From Pezicula radicicola (taxonomy: Eukaryota; Ascomycota; Leotiomycetes; Helotiales; Dermateaceae), in contig PDUO01000052.1 in the NCBI GenBank assembly GCA_003008705.1, positions 90,529-154,528 on the forward strand: a stretch of 64,000 nucleotides of DNA, given 5' to 3'. The notes under the pieces are model-generated. The model was not told the DNA's origin. It searched no databases and saw nothing but the letters and a program-made list of their open reading frames with translations. Both the position numbers and the translations under genes were made by a program. This document shows, in pieces, positions 56,405-64,000 of this stretch; the stretch's first letter is position 1, and every line of letters begins with the position of its first letter.

Positions 56405-58460
56405 GCCGCTACGAGCGAATAACCTGGCGGTCTGTTAGCAGTTTGGTTAGGTGTCGACTTCCCTTAACTGTCCCCGGTTTCAAATTCTTCGCCAGCCTGT
56501 GGCTTTCTTTGCTGCCTTGTCCGCTCTTTTGTTGCCTTGAATGCCTATATGAGCTGGTACCCAGCGTAACTCCAGCTCTCATCCCTTTTCGTCTCAAATT
56601 TTCTATCGTCCACAGGTCGTCAATATACCCGCTTGTACACGTGTTAAGGTCCGGTCTACTACCGATTTGCAGCAAGTCGGCATTGTAGAAGAGATAGAAG
56701 GGATCCCTGTGTAATTCCTGTGCTTGTCCTGAACGGGGCTGACGTATCCATTCCTAGGTGCAGTGTAGTTGTTCGGTCCTTGAGGAAGCTCTCGATCAGC
56801 TTCACTGTCTGCTGGTAGACACGTCGTTTTCTCAAATTATGTATCGGCTGTAGCAATGATGTCCATTACCTTTTGTAAGACGTGGTTTGGTATCCCGTCC
56901 GGTCCGGGTACTTTGTTCCCTGGTGCGTGTTGTATTGCCCTTTCAATTTCGTGAGGTGTGTATTGGCATCTGTCCAGGTCCGTGAGGTCTACTTCTAGGG
57001 ATCGGGGAAGAACGTACTCTGTACTCTTAAGAACGCTAACCTTCCCTTCCATCCCCTCTTCGGAGGTTCCCATCTTGATTCCACAGTGGTGGAATGTATG
57101 ACGACCGCAGCGAGCTATCCTTGGCCCATTTCACTATCTTCTATAAACCCTTGATAGACTCGTAGGCCGTTTCTACTCATTCCCTGTGCGCAGTTTTGAG
57201 GGCTTTGTCTATCAACCTCGTTTTCCGGTTTCTTGCCCGTCTGTATTGCTCGCACGACTCCTCCGCCCGGACACGTTTCGCCATCCACCCCACCCCAATC
57301 GTCTGGCCTTAATTTGTGCTTCCTTGCACTCTTTTGTGAACTCGGCCACAGACTTTGGGCTTGGGCTGCTCCACGGGGTAGACTGGTCGACTGCTAGGTG
57401 CATGTCCCTGGTGGGAGGAGAAGATCTAGGCGGCTCCGGCTTATTGCCAGCGATCCCGAGTTCTCTGTGCGCATGTCGCATGCGTTGCTCCAACTCGTGT
57501 GTTGTCCGCTACACACCGCACAGTTGGGTTCTGCGTGTGCACTTCTGCGCAATAACTGCGTGCCTGAGCAGCTGTGTCCTGAGAATCTAAGCGTCCATAT
57601 CATTGGCAATTGAAGCATTGCTTGAGCTTGCAGCCCCGATAGTAGTATTCGCACTATTGAATCGCCACCTCAATGATGAGACCCTCATCAATTGCGTGTT
57701 CGGGTTTGGTAAATTCGATAATGAGGGACGAAGCTTTCTTGTTTTAAATCCTTTTGGGGAAGCCATCTGGCGAACTTTATTTCCATGCCTTTGATGATGC
57801 AGTTGTTTTCTATCTTGATCTGTCATATGATCTGTACTTGGTTATTGACGTTGACCCTATTGACCGGAACTCCATGGACTAGAACTACTCCGTATATCTC
57901 TTCTAGAATCTCTACGCTTGTGCCCAGAGTGGACAGCCACTTTCTCTTGCCTTTAAGCGCCTCCGCGCCTTCAGTTGTACTTGTGTATATTATAGTGTCT
58001 CTGCTCTTGAGTTGTTTGGCTGCCGTGACTTGGCTGGCGAGGTTTGCGGTGGTTGGTTCTACCGCGAGGGCTTAAGTAATTCTCTCCTTGATGTCCTCTT
58101 CTGTGAGCCGTTGTAGAGCTTGGATCGAATGAGCGGCTGCCCAAACTTGAGTTCAATAGCGGTGAGCTATCTGGCCGTGTGTTGCCCTAACCTTCCCTGA
58201 TGATTGTAACCTTCTCGTGGATATTCCTTGTTTCTCTGAAGCTATTCTGGATCTCTATGAGGAGCTCTTGCATTGTCAGTTGCCCGCGAACCTTTCCGAT
58301 ATATTCGGTGACGCTATCAATGAACGTGCTGATGACATTGATCGGGATCGGCTTTTGTCGTGCTATTACCTGTAGTTTTGGTGGTTCATCGAGGAGTATG
58401 ATGCCGTGCTCGAGGTAGTGGTAGAGCAACTTTGCCCACTCCCGGCCACTTTCGTGGGCT
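56405..58460 (-). mobile_element. LINE retrotransposon fragment (Tad-like), endonuclease missing
   Basis: ORF1 traces: LLYHYLEHGIILLDEPPKLQ (from 58,429), RARLWAA-like text, and a CCHC knuckle region PNCAVCSGQHTSWSNAC (about 57,480-57,530). Then come pieces of ORF2: PSPKSVAEFTKECKEAQIKA (about 57,290-57,350), RSLEVDLTDLDRCQYTPHEIE and KVPGPDGIPNHVLQK (RT start, about 56,870-57,010), KLIESFLKDRTTTLHLG, GITQGSLLS (family GIPQGSPLSP) and, after a frame change, GYIDDLW (family YVDD) near 56,610. The AP-endonuclease domain expected between ORF1 and RT is absent, and the RT palm between KVMDII and KRRVYQQ is deleted. The order and motifs fit fungal Tad/I-type LINEs. Confidence 0.8.
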
Positions 58461-58811
58461 CATCCTAGCAATACGGGTATCGGGCGATACCTACCAATCG
58501 CCTCGGACCAAAACCTCCTATTTCAGTCTGCATCTTGAAGCCTGAGCTCTTTTTTGTCTCTGCGAAATGCGCTCCTCCCTCTGGTATGTTTGGTTCACAG
58601 TCGATCTCACCCCATTGACCTTCAAGTCGTTGCGACAGGCGGTATCATTTGAAGGGGTCTCATTAAACCAATTCATGTGCTGATATTTCTTTCTACAGCC
58701 GGTAGGAGTATCGTTGGCAGAACCTCGTGTTTCTCCAATAGGTCGTCCCCCAACCATGTTGACGTCTAACCCACCGTCGAGCTCGATCATAAATTCTTAA
58801 TATCTATCTAA
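58461..58811. other. spacer, possible LINE ORF1 start
   Basis: A 90-codon minus-strand frame (58,518-58,790) is polar and Arg/Asn/Thr-rich. Its position upstream of the LINE ORF1 traces would suit the start of ORF1, but it has no motif. Confidence 0.25.
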
Positions 58812-59975
58812 TGACATCCTCATCCTCTAATGTCGTCGATGTCTACTATCGAGCCGGCAATAAAATTGGAGAGTGCTTATTTAGTGTAGTCTTTGAAGGG
58901 ACAAGCCTCGTAAATAACCAATAGGTCGTCATTAAGTTTGTAGGTTAATACCACTATACAATCAGTATAATGAGTACAAGGCGTTATATAGGTTCAGAGA
59001 TTGTATACCGTACGAGAAGATTATATACTCACACTTATATCGTGTGCAGGAACCTCGAAAGAGTGACGCTGTACAATTGCGAGACGAGTATCGAACATAT
59101 AAAATTTTGGCGAGTAGCTGTCAGTATACCCAAATTCTTCGAAGAAGGTCGCAGTACTGATATTGAGATAGCTGGTATCCCTAATGTTTATTACTTTAGT
59201 CAAGAAGGCCTCTATTATATCCTTGTTATCGACCTCTTGAAGACCTCTTCGATCACTACAATCGGAAATTCTCCGTGAAGACTGTGGTTATGGCAGCAAA
59301 ACAAATGGTCAGTACACCGCTATCTGTAAGTCAACATTTTATGCTTATTTTACGTAGCTCTTAGAAATTCAAACAATCCACGAAAAGAACCTTATCTACC
59401 GTGACATCAAGCCTAATAACTTCCTCCTTGGCCAACCCGGATCCAAAGCAGCCAATGTCGTCTATGTGGTGGATTTTGGCATGGCCAAGCTATATCGGAA
59501 TCCCAAAACAAAGTAGCATATCCCATATTGTGAGCGGAAATCACTTTCTGTCACTGCAAGATATATGAGTATAAATACGCATCTGGGCCGGTAACAATCG
59601 AGACGAGATGACCTTGAGGCGCTGGGACATGTTTTCGTGTATTTCCTGAGGGGCGGACTACCTTGGAAGGACTCAAGGCTGCGACGAATAAGCAGAAATA
59701 TGAGAAGATTGGGAAGAAAAAACAGACGACTGCGATTAAGGATCTCTGTGACGGATTCCCCGAGGAGTTCAACAAGTATCTGAGCTATGCCCGAAATCTC
59801 GGATTCGAGGATACGCCAGATTATGACTATCTTCGGGATCTATTCACCTAAGCGTTAAAGAATGCTAGAGAAGTCGAGGATGGCGAGTATAATTGGATGA
59901 AGCTCAACTATTGCAAAAGTGGGAAAGCTATCAAGTAACTGAAGGAGCCGAATGCAACACTAGATACCTAAGCCC
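58812..59975 (+). pseudogene. casein kinase 1 (Hrr25-like) pseudogene copy
   Basis: ATG at 58,812 begins MTSSSSNVVDVYYRAGNKIG and continues to VVFEGTSLVNN*VVIK. Further pieces: GIPNVYYFSQEGLYYILVID (about 59,170-59,230), MAAKQM, QTIHEKNLIYRDIKPNNFLLG (about 59,365-59,425; catalytic loop), VVDFGMAKLYRNPKTK (DFG present), [28 protein letters not shown] and a C-terminus to about 59,970. This is the CK1 delta/Hrr25 family, an essential Ser/Thr kinase. The glycine loop reads GECLFSV instead of GEGSFGV, and several stops and frameshifts occur, so this is a dead duplicate. The working gene should be elsewhere in the genome. Confidence 0.88.
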
Positions 59976-60319
59976 TGATCTTCAAGCATTAGCAGTGGTT
60001 AAAGAACTAGGTGCAAATGGAAATCTCTCAACTACAGCCTCAGATGTATGGTAGTAGGCTCGAGGTTCCCGTATAGAGTTATCTTATATAGTTGATGGCA
60101 GTGTAGAGTATAATCGGGGTCGTCCGATTTAAAGAGTCTCAAGAAATTTTACTCACTCTCGCAAAGAGTAACGGCAACCTACGCAAACATGAAGTATCGT
60201 GCTTGCTCACGGATTTCGGGCTGATATTCACTTTGTTACTGCTCTTCCTGGATGTTAAAACATCTTGAATACTTTTCTATACATTCAATTTGATTGGAGA
60301 TATATGTGACAAGTATACC
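59976..60319. other. short spacer
   Basis: The interval follows the kinase C-terminal tail. No coding feature is recognised. Confidence 0.4.
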
Positions 60320-60570
60320 TTTCATGTGCCATTACTCCCAGCTCTTTGATAAGAACAGGACTACCTCAGCTTGGATTCTGATCTATGCATTAATCGGAAT
60401 GGCCACGGGTATGCTGTTTACTAGGACAGGTCTTGTCTGTCAAGCTAGTCAGGCACTTAAAGATAATACAGCACTGTCGTTGTAATTCCTCATCTTCTTC
60501 TAAGCCCTTGGCTAAGCCATCGGTGTCGCCGCCGAGGGCGTCATTTTCCGAACGAGATGACGAGGATTTC
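60320..60570 (+). pseudogene. MFS transporter fragment
   Basis: The plus strand reads TTSAWILIYALIGMATGMLF, TRTGLVCQASQALKDNTALS, then through stops ALG*AIGVAAEGVIFR. The GMxTGMLF.(x)..Q(A).ED.A.A pattern followed by FxxxLGxAIGVA is that of TM10-TM12 of 14-TM drug:H+ antiporter MFS proteins. Only about 80 residues are present. It is not obviously derived from the other MFS genes in the window. Confidence 0.65.
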
Positions 60571-60893
60571 TAATGCAGATCCGGAGCTCGAGCCAGTTGC
60601 AGATGTACTTGGTAGGGAGGACATTCTGAAATAACATTCGAAGGCGTGGTATCGCAAAAATTGGCGATATCTGACATAGCGTTGCGTTTCTGGGAAGAAA
60701 CATCTGACAAATGCGTGCAGATCTTCTGCATAGATTTGGTCCACTGATTTTTTGCATCAGCCAGGTTTTCCACCTCAAGATAATATTTGTAATACCCCTC
60801 TCTGTAAATCTCTTTGCTAGCAATGGCGGTAATCGAGCTCCTTTGCCAATTCCTTGATATTTCGTGGCTAAGGCGAGACGTTGTTTTCTGCAA
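60571..60893 (-). CDS. hypothetical, helical fragment
   Basis: A 107-codon minus-strand frame (60,893-60,570) is rich in charged and polar residues and reads as helical (EISRNWQRSS, YREGYYKYYLEVENLADAKN, QKICTHLSDVSSQKRNAM). It could be part of a coiled-coil or BAR-like protein, but I cannot assign it. It abuts the MFS fragment on the opposite strand and has no visible start context, so it is more likely a gene scrap than a gene. Confidence 0.3.
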
Positions 60894-61552
60894 GCACGCC
60901 TGTATTTCTTTGTCCCTGGCCTAGAAGCGCAAGATATATGATAGGGGAATATTTGTAATCGCCGATTCCCACACTACCATTCCTCCAGCATTGCTGGCTA
61001 CAACGTCCGCCGTTACGAAAAGGTCAGGGAGGTCATTTCTTCACACCATTGCCACTACCCGCTTTTGTCCCTGAAAACTACTTTGCAGGGTGTGGTTTCT
61101 GTCGCACAGAACTATGATTTTCATGTCCTGTCTTGCCTCCAGAAAGAAGATCTTTTACCATTTCAGAGACCCGCCCAAGACCCAGCGACCCTACGCAGCC
61201 CAAGGCGATCTTGTCTTCCAGAAGGATTTGAAGCTGTGTACGTATTGAAGCTCGTTTACCACTAGTCACCGACAGCGCGAATACTCTCTGACCAATGGGT
61301 TTGCTTTAGTTGCTTCGAAGCTGTATCTTTTGTAGTCGGACACGGTTCCTGGAAACTAGGCAATATTTAGATCGACACCTTTGTAAAACAGTAGTCTATA
61401 AGCTCTGGAATCACAGAGATATGATATAACTGGAGCTTTTAAGTAGCCAGCAAGTCTCAGCAAGCCGAGAGATTGGCTTGCGAGTCTAGGAATGATCGTG
61501 TCCAAAGTATACGAACATTTCGGAAATATTGCTGTAGATGTAATTTTTTTTT
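60894..61552. other. no recognisable gene
   Basis: Short frames on both strands (61,065-61,269) mirror each other and have no domain. The stretch just before 61,553 ends in an eight-T run. Confidence 0.35.
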
Positions 61553-61990
61553 GTGGCTGATTTTGAGCGCAAGGATATGGATTTCGACTTGATCAAGGTT
61601 GATGGCAAGATTGGCGGCTCCCTCGGGGATTCTCTACTAGTTCAAGGTGTCATTGTAGACAAGGACTTCTTGTATCCTCAAACACCCTCCGAAGTTCGAG
61701 ACGCTAAGCTTGCCATTCTCACATGTGTGTTCGAGTCTCCTAAGTCAAAGACCAAGTACAGCCTCAACATCTCCAGTATCGAGGAGTTCAAGGACAAGTG
61801 TGCGGAGATGACAAAACAGTTCAAGGGTATAGGAGTAAACTTGGTCATCTGCCAGTAGGGCTTTGATAATGAGACAAACCATTTGTTACTGTAAAATCAC
61901 CTTTCAGCTGTGTTGGTGATCTAGCAGAGAAGCTTAGCAAGGTTGGAATCGCACGAGAGATGACTATCAGACCGACAAGAGTCAAACACC
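61553..61990 (+). pseudogene. cct5: CCT5 (chaperonin TRiC epsilon subunit) fragment
   Basis: The plus-strand frame reads [58 protein letters not shown] and [19 protein letters not shown], then after a gap LAEKLSKVGIAREMTIRPTR. This is the apical/intermediate part of the epsilon subunit of the cytosolic chaperonin CCT/TRiC, which folds actin and tubulin. The amber codon replaces Trp of the ICQWGFDDEANHLL motif. Both ends of the gene are missing, so this is an isolated, decayed duplicate of part of an essential gene. Confidence 0.88.
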
Positions 61991-62868
61991 CCGTCCCGTA
62001 GAATTAGGCTAGCGATGCTTACCGGTACATTTTTGGCAGCTTTGCATTCCATCAACCCTTAAGACGTGGCCAGCGTACCGCCTAGATGCGAACTGTAGAG
62101 CATGATGCAGCGCGGTGAGATTTTAGATCGAGGAGTATCTGTGGCGTAGGGAGAGCGAGGAGAGGAAGGTGGCGTTGGATATGCATTTGGACCTTACGAT
62201 TGGATGTGGCTAAGGAAGGCGAGTTGGAGGTGATAAGAGAGTGTAGATATTGGGTTGCGAGCCAAGTGTAGGCGTAAAGCGTGTCGTGGAGGGTTGTTGG
62301 GAAGGGATGTTTCTCAAGATGGTGGAGAAGGGGTTGGTGGAAATGGAGATGTATTTTGGAGGTGAGGGAATGTGGTTCTAGCGGTACTGTATAGCTGCGA
62401 GGGGGTGTGCATGGGGGACTGATAAGATTGTGGGGTGTGTATGGTGGAGATGGATACCGGCTGGTAGGAGGTATATGAATAAGAGTCGGTTAGGTATGGT
62501 AGGAGCGTGGGAATTGTAGATACTATAAGTGTGTTAGTGTTGCAGTTGAATGAAAGATACGATATGAAGAAGCTCGATTGATAGGAGGCTATCTGCCCTC
62601 GACGGACTTGGGGGAAACATTCAGAAGGACTACGTGAGGAGAATGAGGAGTACGCGATGGTAAAAATCGCTCGAATCCCTACCCCTTTTTACCCGCCACC
62701 CACCAAGTGTTATATAGAATGACAAAGAATAACTGGAAGGAGAACCTACTCTGTACAGTAATAAATGCGGAAGAACCATATCTGACATCAAAAGATTCAA
62801 CATTATGAGACAAGGAAGAATGTAGCCTTGCCTCATGCCCAAATCTCAAGATTAGGGACTATTTTCCA
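61991..62868. repeat. G-rich, strand-biased sequence
   Basis: From about 62,095 to 62,560 the plus strand is rich in G, with GGTGG, GGAGG and GGGG motifs, and poor in C. A minus-strand frame at 62,630-62,842 starts GMRQGYILPCLIMLN, which weakly resembles the RT motif gvRQGc.lsp.lFn of LINEs; on its own this is not enough for a call. Confidence 0.45.
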
Positions 62869-63478
62869 TCAACTGCTGGCCAACATCTTATCAAACCCCA
62901 CGGGTGGTACTAGCGTTGAGAAACCCTGAACAGAGAAGCATTGCGAGGAGTCGGTATAAAACAAAGCCCGTGTTGACGAGTCCGTAACATGGACCGTTTC
63001 CAGCTCTCCGTCAACCTTAATACACACCAATCCGAGGGTGGCACAGCTTTTGCTGGCAGAAGATGGTGCTGGTGATGCCGGCAGTGCTGTAGGCGGTGCC
63101 AATGCGGAAGCTGTTGGTGCTGATGGTGTTGCTGTCGATGTTGCCAGTGATGCTGCTGGTGCTGCCGGCAGAAGTAACTATGCTGTTGGCGGAGGTGGTA
63201 CTGCTGGTGTAATTTGCATTGCTGGCGGATGTGGGTTTGTTGGCGGAGATAAAGTAGTTGCTGCTGGCGGGGGAGCTGCTTGCCGTACTGCTATTGCCTC
63301 CTGGCAGGGCTAGTGTTCTTGCTAGTGAAGGTGGTGAGGCGGTGGAAGGGTTAGCTCCACTAAGAGCTCGTGGAGCTTTCCTTATCTTCCGAATTGCAGT
63401 AAACTTTCCTTTTCTAGGTGGGCTGATGATAGACATTTTCACTTGCGTCTCTTCACTTATAATAGCCAAGTGGCTCAA
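62869..63478 (-). pseudogene. Ser/Thr/Ala/Asn-rich low-complexity protein remnant
   Basis: A minus-strand frame (63,478-63,017) reads a basic start (PPRKGKFTAIRKIRKAPRAL) and then a long Ser/Thr/Ala/Asn-rich stretch built on GCTG/GTTG-type trinucleotide repeats. A shifted frame (63,102-62,869) continues with LGLVCIKVDGELETVHVTDS and ends DKMLASS. The two may be one gene with a frameshift near 63,050. Low complexity makes family assignment impossible. The opposite-strand Ala/Gly/Val frame is a by-product of the repeat. Confidence 0.35.
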
Positions 63479-64000
63479 ATACTCTACTATTTGCCATTCT
63501 AGCTAGCCCTTGTTGTGTCTACCACAGTCCTATTCTTTGTTGATTGGGTCAGCCTTACTACTCTTCTCTTCATTTGTTGAGTCGGTCTAATTCCTCTTCT
63601 CTTTGTTTGTTAAGCCTAATATCCCTATTCCTTTATTAGCCCTACGATAGCCTCTATAGAAAGATACAAGAGCTTACATAGATCATAGATTGTACATCCT
63701 CCCTATAGATATAACAAATTGGCCGCATCTTCCATTTCCTTACTACTTCATTGATAATTACTGACCTAATATTGTGGGATGATCCTGAGTGGTTGTTCTC
63801 CTTCTACTTGGTAGTTCTGGCATATATCGCAAGGGGCGGTATGCTCTGAGGCCTTGATTCCGGAACGGCCGAGGGAGGTTGGCCAACTTACCCTTCAACC
63901 GTGAGTACTTCTAGCCCCCGCGCTTGCAACAGTTGCAGGTCTCTAGTACTATCTTCGGCTTCCGTTCATCAACAGTGTGAATTATTTGAACAAATTGACC
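63479..64000. other. unassigned end of window
   Basis: Pyrimidine-rich repeats (CTCTTCTC.. TTTGTTGAG/TTTGTTAAG) occur at 63,560-63,615. On the minus strand HTAPCDICQNYQVEGEQPL can be read near 63,780-63,835, a Cys pair without a recognisable family. No gene is supported. Confidence 0.3.

Noticed and set aside
63038..63313. Plus-strand Ala/Gly/Val-rich 91-codon frame
   Set aside because: It is the reverse reading of a trinucleotide-type low-complexity tract; the minus-strand reading is the more protein-like.
1..64000. CRISPR arrays, prokaryotic operons, riboswitches
   Set aside because: Introns, regulator families and RIP show a fungal nuclear genome; no regular spacer-repeat array is visible.
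63500..64000. Telomeric repeat at the window end
   Set aside because: No TTAGGG-type arrays are present at either edge, although the gene content recalls subtelomeres.

Overview
The window looks like a piece of a filamentous ascomycete (Pezizomycotina) genome. Protein-coding regions are interrupted by short introns of about 45-100 nt with GT..AG ends and CTAAC/CTGAC-like branch sites. The gene families are fungal: Zn(II)2Cys6 regulators, GH3 beta-glucosidase with a PA14 insert, MFS and ABC-C transporters, NACHT NLR, a fungal LINE. Two blocks (about 1-6,900 and 24,990-28,640) are extremely AT-rich and nearly free of CA and TG dinucleotides, the signature of saturated repeat-induced point mutation (RIP). 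Almost every gene outside these blocks is also broken, often by amber codons where Trp or Gln is expected, which fits milder RIP. I cannot name the species.

Layout. 1-6,900: RIP-saturated repeats, with a copia gag/protease remnant, a MITE-like element with terminal inverted repeats and other repeat copies, grading into a minus-strand EST1-like domain pseudogene that reaches about 8,034. 9,034-11,451: a small GRF-type zinc-finger ORF and a Gfd2/YDR514C-like RNase-H-fold ORF. 11,762-21,549: what looks like a recently dying sugar-use cluster, with GH3 beta-glucosidase, Zn2Cys6 regulator, Gfo/Idh/MocA oxidoreductase (all minus and all broken) and a divergent MFS sugar transporter that still has an open frame. 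23,040-24,500: a Baeyer-Villiger monooxygenase relic. 24,903-28,839: a 3.9-kb transposon with about 85-bp terminal inverted repeats and a dead Tc1/mariner-like transposase. 29,704-48,400: a run of dead genes: an MFS transporter with an internal inversion, S10 carboxypeptidase, ACC-synthase-like aminotransferase, two Zn2Cys6 regulators, a siderophore-type MFS transporter and an ABC-C transporter. 48,430-64,000: a mosaic of fragments (NACHT NLR joined to a RecQ-like helicase, C-rich low-complexity DNA, an endonuclease-less LINE, dead copies of casein kinase 1 and of chaperonin subunit CCT5, an MFS scrap, strand-biased simple DNA), which recalls subtelomeric or repeat-island DNA.

How the parts fit. 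The beta-glucosidase, sugar transporter, oxidoreductase and regulator would together have released, imported and oxidised sugars under one local regulator. The 29.7-48.4 kb run could be the remains of a second accessory or metabolite cluster, but that is inference. I found no convincing undescribed biological system. The most unusual objects are the inverted internal segment of the MFS gene (29,960-30,540), the large two-gene-sized TIR element, the helicase-NACHT junction, and one open transporter frame among dead cluster mates.
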